Positions 9,301-19,265 of a DNA stretch of 64,000 nt are shown here, in pieces; positions within the stretch are counted from its first letter, which is position 1; each line of letters starts with the position of its first letter. The notes under the pieces are model-generated. The model made no database searches. It was not told the origin of the DNA and was given only the letters and a program-made list of their open reading frames with translations. The stretch comes from Salvia splendens (lineage: Eukaryota; Streptophyta; Magnoliopsida; Lamiales; Lamiaceae), in assembly GCF_004379255.2 (NCBI RefSeq), contig NC_056035.1, positions 32,875,208 through 32,939,207 on the forward strand, in the 5' to 3' direction. The position numbers and the translations under genes are program-made.

Positions 9301-11646
9301 CTTCAAGGCCTCATAGATAGAAAAGGTCACACTTTCACCATTGAAACGAAATGTGAGCTCTCCATTATCAACATCGATCAAGGCCTTCCCCGTGGCTAGG
9401 AAAGGTCTTCCTAAAATGAGAGGTACAACTCTGTCCTCCTCCATGTCCAATATCACAAAATCAGCTGGGAGAACAAACTCATTCACCTTCACCAATATAT
9501 CCTCCGCAATGCCCATTGGATAGGACACAGATCTATCAGCCATCTGCAGCGTGATAGTGGTGGGCTTCAAAGGACCAATCTTCATCTTGTTATATAAGGA
9601 CAATGGCATGAGGTTGATGCTTGCTCCAAGGTCACATAGAGCATTCCCCACAAAGCAGTCTCCAATCGTGCACTCAATAGTAAAACTCCCTGGATCCTTC
9701 ATCTTGGCCGGAAGCTTCCTTTGCAAAATTGCACTACAATTCTCCGTCAAATTGACGGTCTCATGTTGTCCCCATTTCTTCTTCTTTGAGACCGCATCCT
9801 TGAGAAATTTAACATACCCCGGCATTTGCTGAAGTGCCTCAATAAGTGGGATGTTAATCTGTACTTTCTTGAAGATGTCCCAGAATCTGGAGAACTGTTC
9901 ATCGTTCTTCTTCTTTTGCAACACTTGGGGAAATGGTACTCTAACCTCTGATGGCTTGACTGGTGTGCCCACCTCGAGTTGAACTGCGGGCGGTGATGTT
10001 TTAGGTTGTTCCGCTTCTACTTCTTCCAATAGTACACTCTCGGGCTCAACTGTAGGCTTTGGTGGGATTTCTGGCATAAAAGGACCCTCATAACTCTTCC
10101 CGCTCCTCAAATGAATTGCTTTGCAATCTTTGGGGTTTACTTTTGGTTGTCCTGGGAACTGCCCTGGCGTATGCTGACTGCTCACAGCTTGAGCAATCTG
10201 ACTCATTTGCGTCTCTAAGCTCTTCATATGCACTGCCATGTTGTGCATATCATTCTCAACCTTCTCTAGCCTTTGATTGGAATGCTCCATGTTCTTGTGT
10301 GACTGTGTCATGAATGCATTCAATATGTCCTCTGAACTTTTCTTCTGCGGCTCAGTGATCATTCCTTGAGACACGGTGAACCCCGGTGGTGGCTGAAGGG
10401 CATTGTTGGGGTTCCCATACGATAGGTTAGGATGCGCCTTGTTCCCAAAATGGTTGTAACCTCCACCCCCTTGATTGGGGCGGGAGTTGTTATAATATCT
10501 ATTTCCCCCTTGGTGTATGTAGTTCACATCATCTACACCCTCTTGCTGCTCCTGCACAGCCGGTCCCATCCCCATGAGATCTATCTTTTTGTGGAGGAGT
10601 TCCATCTGTTTAAACATGTTGTCCATATGGCTGCTCTCTGCGGCGGAGGCTACCCTGTGTACTCTGCTCCTCTCATTGTTCCAGCCTTCATCATTAGATG
10701 TCACTCTCTCAATTACTTCCATGGCCTCTGCTTCTCCTTTCTTCAGCAATGATCCTCCTGCGCTCAAATTTAGTTCCCGCTTTGCTTCAGGCAGACACCC
10801 CCTATAGAATGCTAGGACTTGATGCGTCGGATTCAGCCCATGATTGGGGCACCTCATCATCAGCCCCTTGAATCTTTCCCAAGCTCCTCGGATACTCTCT
10901 TGGGGAGTCATCTCAAACGAAATAATCTCAGACTGCCTCTTCAACGCCTCACTCGGTGGGTAGTATTTTTCTAAAAACTTCTCAACCATGGCATCCCACG
11001 TGCGAATGGAGTTAGGCTCCATACTGTCCAGCCAATCCTTGGCATCATCCTCCAGAGAAAAAGGGAACACCCTTAATCTGATCTGCTCATCTGTGACTCC
11101 ATTTATTTTCGTCGTGTTGCAGATCTGGATGAATTTAGTGAGGTGCTTGTTAGGATCCTCTGTGGGTCGGCCTCTAAAAGCATTGTTTTCCGCCATCTGA
11201 AGTAGTCCTCTCCTGAGTTCAAACGTGTTGGCATTAACATTGTTGCCAACGGGTGGGTTTGCCACCCCATGATAGACATACATGTTCTGGACAGGTACCA
11301 CGTTTTGCCTTTGATTTAACTGTCTTTGCAGGTCTTCGAGTTGTTGTTGAAGCTGAGCATTCGTTGGAGGAGGTGGTGGAACATCATTCCCCTCTACGTT
11401 CTCCATCAGAATAGGAGAATGTGGCTCAAACTGAATAGGGGAGTGAACTGGTGACGGAGTAGGTGACGGTGATTCTTGAACTGGTGAAGGTGATTGTCTC
11501 TGGACCGGAGAAGAGACTCGGATCCTTTGATTTAGCCTTCTCAAAGCGTTTCTCCTTCTGTTGGATGCTTCGATCTCAAGATCGATAGGCTCTAAAGGTA
11601 GACCCCTAGAGCGTGTGTGCATACAACCTGAAACAAGAAAACTCAA
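6340..11646 (-). CDS. gag-pol polyprotein of Athila-type element, copy 1
   Basis: The 1768-residue ORF carries, in order: a Gag domain (about 150-300), a Gln/Gly/Asn-rich linker without a visible CCHC knuckle, an aspartic protease (DLGAS at 672-676), reverse transcriptase (about 960-1140, catalytic FMDD at 1126-1129), RNase H (CDASD at 1274-1278 onward) and integrase. The integrase has an HHCC zinc region around 1484-1527 and catalytic D1556, D1615 and E1651. No chromodomain is seen, as expected for Athila. The likely true start is Met9 (ATG at 11620-11622), because a plausible 3' splice site lies between Met1 and Met9. A TAA at 6340-6342 ends the ORF about 77 codons early. Of the three copies, this one alone keeps the FMDD aspartates. 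Confidence 0.93.
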   Translation of the reverse strand: MSFLVSGCMHTRSRGLPLEPIDLEIEASNRRRNALRRLNQRIRVSSPVQRQSPSPVQESPSPTPSPVHSPIQFEPHSPILMENVEGNDVPPPPPTNAQLQQQLEDLQRQLNQRQNVVPVQNMYVYHGVANPPVGNNVNANTFELRRGLLQMAENNAFRGRPTEDPNKHLTKFIQICNTTKINGVTDEQIRLRVFPFSLEDDAKDWLDSMEPNSIRTWDAMVEKFLEKYYPPSEALKRQSEIISFEMTPQESIRGAWERFKGLMMRCPNHGLNPTHQVLAFYRGCLPEAKRELNLSAGGSLLKKGEAEAMEVIERVTSNDEGWNNERSRVHRVASAAESSHMDNMFKQMELLHKKIDLMGMGPAVQEQQEGVDDVNYIHQGGNRYYNNSRPNQGGGGYNHFGNKAHPNLSYGNPNNALQPPPGFTVSQGMITEPQKKSSEDILNAFMTQSHKNMEHSNQRLEKVENDMHNMAVHMKSLETQMSQIAQAVSSQHTPGQFPGQPKVNPKDCKAIHLRSGKSYEGPFMPEIPPKPTVEPESVLLEEVEAEQPKTSPPAVQLEVGTPVKPSEVRVPFPQVLQKKKNDEQFSRFWDIFKKVQINIPLIEALQQMPGYVKFLKDAVSKKKKWGQHETVNLTENCSAILQRKLPAKMKDPGSFTIECTIGDCFVGNALCDLGASINLMPLSLYNKMKIGPLKPTTITLQMADRSVSYPMGIAEDILVKVNEFVLPADFVILDMEEDRVVPLILGRPFLATGKALIDVDNGELTFRFNGESVTFSIYEALKRHDTDTGGSLQHCNVVIVVDECVRRMAYINSSQDQLEGSIFNSIYSSHLPELLNTNLELIEFVGALDSGKEIPRSRRQQFLPLRDEEEDGKKEERDMKEELKPLPPHLQYAFLGENDTLPVIVSSSLSNSELDKVLRVLRKYKGAIGWSISDLKGISPTVCMHRIHLEEGYKPKVQNQRRLNPIMQNVVRKEVIKWLDAGIIYAISDSEWVSPTQVVAKKGSTTAVKGENDEMIATRTVTGWRVCIDYRALNASTRKDHFPLPFIDQMLDRLAGHEYYCFLDGYSGYNQILIAPEDQHMSAFVCPYGVFAYRRMSFGLCNAPATFQRCMMSIFHDLIENIMEVFMDDFSVFGDSFDNCLNNLSQVLQRCEETNLVFNWEKCHFMVRDGIVLGHKISAGGLEVDRAKIIAIEQLPPPTNEKGIRSFLGHAGFYRRFIRDFSKIAKPLCNLLVKDVKFNFSPDCLQAFNKLKEALVSAPILISPDWSQPFEIMCDASDVAVGSALGQKRDKLFRVINYASRTLDPAQANYTTIEKEMLAVVYSFDKFRPYLIGAKTIVFTDHAAIRHLFAKQDAKPRLIRWILLLQEFDLEIRDRRECENVVADHLSRLEHTNEEEKLKLAINEEFPDEHLLYVAKGQVAWYANIVNYLVAKVIPEGLEDYQKKKFFHDVKFYFWDEPCLFRRCADMVIRRCVPQEEWESVIMHCHTAPSGGHFGANRTAMKVLQSGLFWPTITKDCQDYVRRCNECQRMGGISKKKEMPMTTIVEVELFDVWGIDFMGPFPPSSGFHYILLAVDYVSRWVEAIPTQTNDSKVVIKFVQKNIFTRFGAPRAIISDGGSHFRNRWLEAVLARHGVKHRVTTPYHPQANGQTELANREIKQILQKSVNSNRKDWALKLDDALWAYRTAYKTPIGMSPYQLVFGKSCHLPVELKHSSYWAVRQMNMDFTKAGKERKIHLNLLDEFRNEAYANSSIYKERMKAYHDKLIERR

Positions 11647-11713
11647 TGTGAGAGCTCAAAAATAGAATAAAAATTAAAGCAATAAAGTCTAAACTAGTAA
11701 TCTCTATCTTTAC
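11628..11713 (-). other. Candidate short intron in the gypsy 5' leader
   Basis: On the minus strand ATCGTG^GTAAAG (donor at 11713) and TTGTTTCAG^GTTG (acceptor at 11628) bracket 86 AT-rich bases. The acceptor lies five bases before ATGCACACACG, the likely gag start. This is a consensus-based inference. Confidence 0.4.
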
Positions 11714-11743
11714 CACGATATTGAACTAAATTAACACAAATTG

Positions 11744-11761
11744 TCCCCGGCAACGGCGCTA
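11744..11761 (-). other. Primer-binding site (tRNA-Asp), copy 1
   Basis: The plus strand reads TCCCCGGCAACGGCGCTA, which matches the 3' end of plant tRNA-Asp (ending GGCGCCA) at 17 of 18 positions. It lies six bases inside the 5' LTR. Units 2 and 3 have the perfect form, so base 11760 is mutated here. Confidence 0.88.
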
Positions 11762-11767
11762 AAAACT

Positions 11768-13111
11768 TGACTCCACTTATTTTAACACAAGAAATTCCCG
11801 CAAGTGTACGGGGCTAGTGTAGCACAAAGTAAGCAAGAGTATCGTATCCCACAGAGACAAATTGTATACACTCAAGTACCACGGACCGATTTTAACTACT
11901 ATCTAGATGATTCAAAGGTTTTGTTTGATTCTTGGAAAAACAATTAAGCATAAACAAGTTAAAAACACGCGACAAAGGATAGGTTCAAATAAGAGAAAGA
12001 AGTAGAGCTTTAGATCCAACTAAAACGAACACAAAGTGAATAATTCAACAACTTCGATTACCCAATTGAAGTCTCTAGGATTACTAGGAAAGCCGCTAGT
12101 CTAGGCTAAGCCCTCTCTCGAGTGCACCCAACCCGTTGATTAACCATTAATATTGAAGTCTCCTTCTAATACTTCACAATTAACTCTTTACAACAAAAGG
12201 CACAAGCCCTCACTCTAGAATCCCTTCTCTCGAATGCAAATTATCTAGGTGTTGTTCATTTTTTTATCAATCCTAATTAGGTATCTCTCGATTACTCAAA
12301 ACTAGGTTAACAAACTCAATTGGTAGCTAAGCAATTGAATTGAAAGAGCACAAGAATGAAACAAAGAAATCACAAGAGCATAGGTAATCAAAAGTCCTTA
12401 AATTAATGAAAAGCGTTCATTGTAGTCTTCACTAAAACTCTACAAGGGATTTAGCTACTCATATTCAATGCAAATTCACAAGATAAATCCATGGAAAGTG
12501 AACTAAACATAAGAAAACTAATAAAGATACTCCCAAAGGTGGATTGAGTGGGCAAATCGTCTTCGTCTTCAACCTTCTTGATGAATCGGACTCTTTGTCG
12601 CTTTAATCTGCTCTCCAATGTGAAAACTGCTCTTGGGGGCGTCTCTTTTCTATCTTGGGCATGAAAACCTAGCTCTCCTTTTATACCCGGGGCGGAAATA
12701 ATAGCAATTAACTCTCGCAGAACACATCGCCCGGCCGGGCGATTTTAAGTCGCCTAAATGCCCGGTCGGGCGTTCTCTCGATGGCCCAGATTCTTTCACA
12801 TCGCCCGGTCGGGCGATTATTCCGAGGCAGAACGCCCGGTCGGGCAAACTCTCTGGATTCGTTCCTTCTTTGCACGAACGCCCGAGCCGGGCGTTTCTCT
12901 TGTACATGAACGCCCGGTCGGGCACTTCTTCTGTAATCCAGCTCCAAGCTCGTTTTCAAGTAATTTTCACCTGTTTTATCCCCAAACACTAGACAAACTC
13001 ATCCAAACACTTAAGTAGTGGATAATGAATGCAAACTCAAGTAATATGCTACAAAACATTGAAGTATTCACGTTAAACATCCAAAATACTTGCTACACTA
13101 CGAGTTTATCA
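11768..13111 (-). repeat. 5' LTR of gypsy copy 1
   Basis: This LTR is 1344 bp with the same TG...CA ends as the 3' LTR. It contains its own six-palindrome cluster at about 12726-12924. It has several private substitutions, for example at 12042 and 12200. The right flank GAGAC at 13112-13116 is the second copy of the target duplication. Confidence 0.93.
12675..12685 (-). promoter_or_regulatory. TATA box of the gypsy 5' LTR, copy 1
   Basis: TATAAAAGGAG on the minus strand lies downstream of the palindrome cluster, in a position to start the genomic transcript of the element. The same box is at 1691-1701 in the 3' LTR and in all other LTR copies (34187-34197 and 56710-56720 for the other 5' LTRs). 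Confidence 0.7.
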
Positions 13112-13406
13112 GAGACGAAGAAGATGATGAGCACAAAAGGAATTTTTATTCAAGGAATTGTAATTGGGGATTTTCGTAGCTTCTCTCTACTAAAAACAGA
13201 AACAACAATGGGCATTAAAATCCCTAAAACAGAGTCCAACACTTAGTTGAATCAATGGCTGAAAAATAAAAGATTCTAACTAATTTTTCATCCGACGGCT
13301 TCTGATCGATCACAAGATATGATCCAATTTCAGCTCCCTTCACTTGATTTAGTTTCCATCAGCTTTGAATAGCTGATCAATACAACTTCAGCAGCCAAAT
13401 ATTACA
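13112..13406 (-). repeat. Main part of the copia 3' LTR
   Basis: On the minus strand the LTR starts TGTAATATTTGGC at 13406, directly after the purine-rich AAGGTGGAGAAT (13407-13418). It runs to the gypsy insertion site. With the tip at 767-782 the whole LTR is about 306 bp. The first five bases are the gypsy target duplication. Confidence 0.75.
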
Positions 13407-13424
13407 ATTCTCCACCTTGGCTGG

Positions 13425-13826
13425 TTAAGTTGTCTCAAAACTCCTGCACAATCCGACCAACTTCCTGCACAGTTCAAACTTCTCTTTCGACAGAGCTTTG
13501 GTGAGCATGTCAGTCGGATTTTTAGATGTATCAATCTTGAACACCCTGACCTTTCCCTTCTCTATTTCCTCTCTCATGAAGTGTAAGCGCACGTCGATGT
13601 GCTTACTTCTCTCGTGGAAGACTTGGTGTTTAGCTAGGCTAATAGCACCGTTGTTATCACATCTAATGGCTATCGACTCCTGTATCACACCAAAATCCGC
13701 AGCAATCCCTTTTAACCAAAAGCTTTCTTTCACTACAGCTGTGAGCGCCATATACTCAGCTTCTGTTGTGGACAATGCCACCACCCCTTGCAAGCTTGAT
13801 TTCCAGCTAATTGCAGCCCCAAACAT
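13425..13826 (-). pseudogene. Copia RNase H fragment, copy 1
   Basis: The 133-codon frame holds the end of a copia polyprotein. Recognisable parts include ISWKS, STTEAEY with a catalytic Glu, CDNNGAISLA with a catalytic Asp, and HIDVRLHF. It is out of frame with the RT part. The junction at about 13827-13880 lacks a few codons of the normal GY-D-D-YAG segment that holds the first catalytic Asp, so the domain was damaged by a small deletion. Confidence 0.85.
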
Positions 13827-13870
13827 AGTGAATATATAGCCTGTTTGTGACCTTCGATTATCTACATTTC

Positions 13871-15094
13871 CTACAATGCATAACCCTTATGTTCCTGACC
13901 ACCATTGAACAGAATCCCATAGTCTCCTGCCCCTTTTAAATACCTCAATATCCATTTCAAGGCTGACCAATGTTCTTTTCCAAAGTTAATCATGAATCTA
14001 CTAGTCACAGTAATAGCTTGGGCTACATCCGGCCTTGTACTAATCATTGCATACATAATACTCCCAACAACATTAGCATAGGGTATAGCTTGTACCTCTT
14101 GTTTTTCTGACTCATTGCTTGGCCTTTGGAGTACAGTAAGTCTGAAGTGTTGTGCCAGAGGTGTCCCTGTTTCCTTAGAGTTATGCATCTGAAACCTTTG
14201 AACAACTCTTGAAATATAGTCACCTTGGTTCAACCAAATTTGCCTCTTTTCCCTGTTTCTCATTATTTTCATACCCAAGATTCTTCTTGCATTTCCCAAA
14301 TCCTTCATATCAAAAGCAGATTTCAGATCATCTTTCACCTCTTGTATCTCCTTCTTGCAGGCTCCAGCCACTAGCATATCGCCAACGTATAAAAGCAGGT
14401 ATGCCACCGGAACTCCTCCTTTCCTTTTGATGTACACGCACTCATCATATTTGGATCTCCTAAAGCCATTTCTTAGAATGTGATTATCAAATTTTTTATG
14501 CCATTGTCGGCTTGCTTGCTTCAAACCGTATAAACTTTTCTTCAACAGGCATATTTTTCTTTCTTCTCCGGGTTTGATGAATCCTTGTGGCTGTTGCATA
14601 TATATTATCTCTTCAAGATCTCCATGTAGGAACGCGGTTTTCATATCTAGCTGTTCTAGTTCCCAGTCCAATTTTGCTACAATTGCCAGAAGCACTCTAA
14701 TTGAGGTGTGCTTAACCACAGGGTAAAACACTTCGTTGAAGTCTACTCCATACTCTTGAGTGAATCCTCTAGCAACCAACCTGGCTTTGAATCTGATTTT
14801 CTCCCCATCTGCAGATTCAATTTTCTTTTTGAAAAGCCATTTACAGCTAATGATTTTCCTACCATCCACCTTGTCAACCAATACCCAAGTACCATTTTTG
14901 ATAAGTGAATCAATCTCCTCTATCATTGCCTTTAGCCACTGATCCTTCTCTTCACACTGCATAGCTGCTGCATAGGAACTTGGTGCTGAATAATAAATCT
15001 GTTCAGCCACACACAGTGCAAAGTAGAGCATTTCTGAATCAAGGAACTTAGCTGGTGGTCTGATGTTCTGTCTTCTGACTCTATCCCAAGCCAA
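13871..15094 (-). pseudogene. Copia reverse transcriptase region, copy 1
   Basis: A 407-codon open stretch covers the copia RT (RVT_2 type): NGTWVLVD, KWLFKKK, KARLVARGFTQ, DMKTAFLHGDL and SLYGLKQA are all present. The catalytic YVDD box reads YVGD, so one metal-binding Asp is lost. The frame really extends upstream through acidic, Gly/Asp-rich linker sequence to the TAG at 15275-15277; the apparent start at 15094 is not a true start. Confidence 0.88.
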
Positions 15095-15274
15095 TTGGTA
15101 ATTTCTCAGACCATCTTGACCATCACCATCATTAGTATGATCTTCTTCCTGTCCATCCCCAGCTCCACCTTGAGCTGTATCATCCCTGGCCTGATCAATA
15201 TCAGAATCAGAATCAGTGTTAGCTCCACCTTGAGAAGTGCTTTCTGGAACTATTTCAATACTTGGAGTCTCATT

Positions 15275-16569
15275 CTAGATTTCCTTGCTGCCTTCCAGAC
15301 TCTTGTTGCTTTTGTTAAGTGGCATCACATTCTCAACAAAAACTACATCTCTGCTCACCACAACTCTTTGCTTCCCAGGCTCAATACACCATAGCCTATA
15401 GCCTTTCACTCCAGCCTCATACCCAAGCATTACACACCTTAATGCCCTGGCTTCCAACTTATTCTGTCTCAAATGTGCAAATGCCTTACATCCAAAAAAT
15501 CCTGAGCTTAGAATAATCATCAAATCTGCCATACCATCTGAAGTTTGGTGTATCTCCATTTATGCTTGAAGAAGGACACATGTTGATTAGTTTCACAGCA
15601 GTGGCTGTTGCTTTTGCCCAAAATTTTTTATCCAACCCTGAAGCAAATAATAAATATCTGACCCTCTCCAATATGGTCCTATTGGCTCTCTCAGCCACCC
15701 CATTTTGTTGGGGATTCAAGGGAACAGTCTTGTGTCGTTTAATTCCCCTTTCAAGGCAGAAGTTCTCAAACTCTCTGGACAAAAACTCTAATCCATTATC
15801 AGTGCGAAGGCACTTTAGCACTCTACCCTTCTCCAATTCCATCATCTTGCACCATTCTCTGAACTTAGCAAAAGCCTCGGATTTCTCTTTCAACACAAAT
15901 AACCAAATTTTTCTTGAATAGTCATCTATAATTATCATATAATATCTCCCCCCTCCAACAGAATTCACAGGTGAAGGCCCCCACAAGTCACTATGTGCAT
16001 AATCTAAGGGAGATTGTGATGTGTGATTACCTCTAGGATAAGGAAACTTCTTGGATTTTGCTAAAATGCATTCATCACAAGGTTCTGACTCTTGAATCTC
16101 TGTCACAGGTATAGCCTTTTGTTTGATGAGTTGCTTTATTGTGCCCTCAGCCGGATGCCCCAATCTCAGGTGCCACGTTCTGATGGAGTTTGCAGCTACA
16201 TGATTCAGCTCATCACCTACTAGAATCACTGTTGCCTGCAGATAGTAGAGGTTTCTTCCTCTTTCTCCTTGCATAACCAATTCTCCATCTTTCTTGATGG
16301 TCATCTTTCCCTCAAAATACTCAAAAGAGCACCCCTTACGTTCAAGCAACCCAAGTGATATGAGGTTTCTCTTAACTTCAGGAATCAACCTCACATCACT
16401 CAAGATCTTAATGGTGCCATCAGCCAGTTGCAATCTCACACTCCCAACTCCTTTGATCGTGCACACTTGATTATTTCCAAGAACCACAGATCCACCATTC
16501 ATGGTTTCAACAAAAGATTCAAACCAAACTCGGGCACATGTGAAAACTACAACCGGAATCAAGAATCCA
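15275..16569 (-). pseudogene. Copia protease end and integrase, copy 1
   Basis: The frame 15486-16562 covers the GAG-pre-integrase zinc region (WHLRLGHP and CDECILAKS) and the integrase core with Asp in HSDLWGP, Asp in RTDNGLEF and Glu in QNGVAERANRT. An extra T in a T run near 15505 shifts the frame, and integrase continues in 15275-15559 until a lone TAG at 15275. The protease motif ILDSGCSFHM is readable at about 16539-16566 in another frame, so another indel lies near 16535. Gag is missing. Confidence 0.85.
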
Positions 16570-17461
16570 AGAGAAGAGTGAAGTTATGTATGAAGACACA
16601 AGACACTCACAGATCAAAGATAAACAATTCATTCTTCAATTAAGTTGTTCAACACCACCATACTCTCGTCGCCGCTCAACCTGCACATAGGAAAAACATA
16701 TGCAGGGTTGAGTACTATAAAATACTCAGTGGACTCATGCCGAAAACAGTTTATCAAAATATTATTTATCATGCCTTTTTCAAGTATCCATCGAGGTTTT
16801 TATTTTTAGAAAGGCCCGAGGTACCAAAATATTTCATCGTTCAAAAGTCGACTGATCAGTCATTTTCCCATAGACGTTTACCATATCTGCCAATACATGA
16901 CTTGGAATGTGGCCACAAACCAAGTCACTAGACCGGCCAGCCCGTACGCTAGCACACGATCTACCGTAGGTGTACACTAGTCCAAGTAGGGTTTGCGGCC
17001 CTACGAAGACCCGAATTCGATTTAAATAATAATGGCATAAAGCCATATTAGATAGGCACGTTAAAATCAAACAAGACATGATAAACACAGTTTCATTCCC
17101 ATCGATAAAACATTTAGGACATCGTCCTTATTTAAAAGAAAGTCCACCTCGCTTGTTTAGATAACACAATACACAACTCAAAGCAACCCTCGTTCCTTGT
17201 GCTCACGTACGCACGACAACCCTTGTCAACACCACAATACAATCAGCCTTTCATCACAAAAATTATCATGCATGCCCTAACGTTCCTTCCATCGTCTCTT
17301 TAATTTACCCATCCCAAACGTTCATCAACACAAGGAAACACACCATAGCTTACATCAACGAACAACACAGCACTTCATCACAGAATGGGTTCCTTAACAC
17401 ATATGCATCATGTATATCATTCAAAACTTAACAACATAGATTGTTTTTGTATGATAGAAAT

Positions 17462-17827
17462 CTGGCAGAATAGCACAGTCGTTGTGTAAAAATCATTAAA
17501 ATTTCATCCGACCTCCGTTGGGGCTGAAATTTTACCACAATACAGTAGACACATCAAAGATCATCCAGTTAAAATGTCACATCAAATTCACATCTTTAGG
17601 TTGGTCAAATAAAAAATGAAACTCACTGGACGAGAATACAAATTCTGGCAGAACTGCGCAGTCGACTTCAAAATTTCATTAAAAATTCATCGTTCGTCCA
17701 AAACGGCTGAAATTTACACACAATACATAAGACACCTTGAAGTTTACTCAGTTAAAATTTCGAACCAAAAGAAGATCGTTTGTTCAGTCAAACACACGTC
17801 GGAATCTACTGTCCGAACACCACAGTT
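17462..17827. repeat. Imperfect 183-bp tandem duplication inside the solo LTR
   Basis: CTGGCAGAA-TAGCACAGTC at 17462 and CTGGCAGAA-CTGCGCAGTC at 17645 start two diverged copies. Both continue with ATTAAAATTTCAT-like and GGCTGAAATTT-like blocks, then CAGTTAAAAT. It is shared by all units and is old, given its divergence. Confidence 0.7.
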
Positions 17828-18310
17828 GTCATGCTTCCAAATTTCGAATTAGGGTTTATCAAATATTCATCCAAACACATATATTCATGCTTCAAAAAGA
17901 TCTCACCATCATGTTCTCATATATTCACATAGCATTCACCACAAATCATCCATAAGTTCATTCATAAACAACCATAAACGCATATACATATCTTTTTCTC
18001 ATGCAACCATCAATCCCACCCGATTAAATCTTAGATCTACGATCTTTACACTCATTATATGCATGAAGGAATCAAAATCAAGGTTTCAATGGAGAGGATG
18101 AGTAAAAGAAATTCAATTATACCTTTCTTGATCGAAACGATCGGTAGAAACAAAGTAAAATCTTGATTCTTCAACAATTCTTGATGCTTCAACTTAAATT
18201 CTTCTCAAAAAGATGAAGAATTCTTGGAGAAAGATAGAAGAAAAATTGAGAGAGAGTGGGAGAATGGAGAGTGGCGTGTAGTTAGTGGCTAGGGTTAGGG
18301 TTTTCCTCCC

Positions 18311-18320
18311 TTATTTATAG
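18311..18320 (-). promoter_or_regulatory. TATA box of the solo LTR, copy 1
   Basis: CTATAAATAA on the minus strand is followed by AAAACCCTAACCCTAGCC, a telo-box-like stretch common in plant 5' leaders, and then a CT-rich tract. It would drive transcription away from PME, into the copia relic. Confidence 0.6.
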
Positions 18321-19040
18321 AGATAATTTCCAAGATTTGATTCTCCATAATTAATTAAATGAATAATGTGGAGTTAGAGAAAGAAAGGGAAGAATGGCGT
18401 GAATTATGGGAGAAGAATAATGAGGAATTCAAAATCAAGGCTATTTAATTAGCCTATGATTTAATTTGGTATTTCACGGAGTAGAATAAAATAATACGGA
18501 GCAGAATAAAATAATAATTTTCACCATTAAAATAGGGAAGTAGGCGATTTTTTTATTCCTCTCCCACAAGGAATTAAATTCAAATCTTAATTTAAATAGG
18601 ATATGGCAATATCTCCTTAATTATGGTAAGATTGCTATGATATTTGTATTTATTCATGGAAGGGAATAAATAAGGGATCAAATAATATAATAAAATAATT
18701 TCCTTCTTCCATAAATAGGAGATATTTGAAATCTCCCTTGGAACAAGCATAGGAGTCGAATTCTCATGGAGAAAATAAGGAATAATCGGGTTTTGGATTT
18801 AATTTGGATAAATATCCCAAGCAATTAATTAAATCCAAGGAAAAATAGGATTTCTTCTCCAATAATAACAGGGGTCGAAAATGTCAAATGAATACTGATG
18901 CTACTATTTAATCTCACTCATCCCTTAAGAAATAATTCGCCACAATATATTTCACCCCGCATAGATTATTCACACAGCCACGGCACAATTTCAACCATTT
19001 TCACTTCCACCACATATTCTCAACACTTTGACATTTCAAT

Positions 19041-19091
19041 GGCCACGTCATATGTTCCACATCTTTGACTATTCAACAGCCACGTCATATG
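19041..19091. promoter_or_regulatory. Repeated ACGTCA elements in solo LTR U3
   Basis: GCCACGTCATATG occurs at 19042-19054 and 19079-19091. Each core ACGTCA (TGACGT on the minus strand) is a bZIP/TGA-factor type site. Both lie in U3 of the solo LTR and about 620-670 bases upstream of the PME start codon. Confidence 0.5.
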
Positions 19092-19265
19092 CTCAACGGA
19101 TTTGACTAATCAAATCAAATTTAAATTCCAAAACACAATTAGGTCACACAGAAAACATGCAATTAATTTACTCATCATTTAATTCACATACTTCACGGCA
19201 TTAAAAGCATTAAATGCAAAAATTTTATGCTTCGCAAATTAGGGTTCCGAAAGCGGGGCGTTACA

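Larger units (their letters stand above)
783..13111 (-). mobile_element. Athila-type Ty3/gypsy retrotransposon, copy 1
   Basis: This is a structurally complete LTR retrotransposon on the minus strand, 12,329 bp long. It has two LTRs with TG...CA ends (783-2127 and 11768-13111) and is flanked by GAGAC at 778-782 and 13112-13116. A primer-binding site complementary to the tRNA-Asp 3' end lies beside the right LTR and a polypurine tract beside the left LTR, so the right LTR is 5'. The order is gag-protease-RT-RNase H-integrase in one ORF, then a separate ORF in the envelope position. This architecture and primer are those of the Athila lineage. It is inserted in the LTR of a copia element. A stop before the integrase tail suggests it is not autonomous now. 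Confidence 0.95.
13112..16645 (-). mobile_element. Ty1/copia relic, copy 1 (5'-truncated)
   Basis: This minus-strand copia element keeps its 3' LTR (split by the gypsy element), polypurine tract, RNase H, RT, integrase and the protease active site. No gag or 5' LTR is found: similarity ends just upstream of the protease motif near 16570-16640, where the solo LTR begins. Several lesions shared by all units make it a fossil older than the amplification. Confidence 0.85.
16646..19265 (-). repeat. Solo LTR of a Del/Tekay-like gypsy family, copy 1
   Basis: On the minus strand it begins TGTAACGCCCC at 19265 and ends GTTGAACA at 16646, so it has TG...CA ends over 2620 bp. No primer-binding site lies inside the 3' end and no polypurine tract precedes the 5' end, so it is a solo LTR rather than one end of a complete element. 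TGTAACGCCCC starts and long LTRs are typical of Del/Tekay chromoviruses. AATTAAG occurs just outside both ends (16638-16644 and 19266-19272) but offset by one base on the left, so the target duplication is not clean. The long ORFs inside it are not convincing genes. Confidence 0.7.

Noticed and set aside
11744..11761. A tRNA-Asp gene
   Set aside because: Only the last 18 bases match; it is the primer-binding site of the retrotransposon.
13117..13406. This AT-rich piece as PME flank rather than LTR
   Set aside because: It starts TGTAAT directly after a copia polypurine tract and continues across the gypsy target duplication to a CA end, as expected for an LTR.
16834..17088. Small ORFs inside the solo LTR as genes
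   Set aside because: They are short, without homology that I recognise, and lie in a non-coding LTR; persistence in all units reflects recent duplication.
18285..18304. Telomere-like AGGGTTAGGG
   Set aside because: Only two partial repeats; on the minus strand it is a telo-box-like leader motif after a TATA box.
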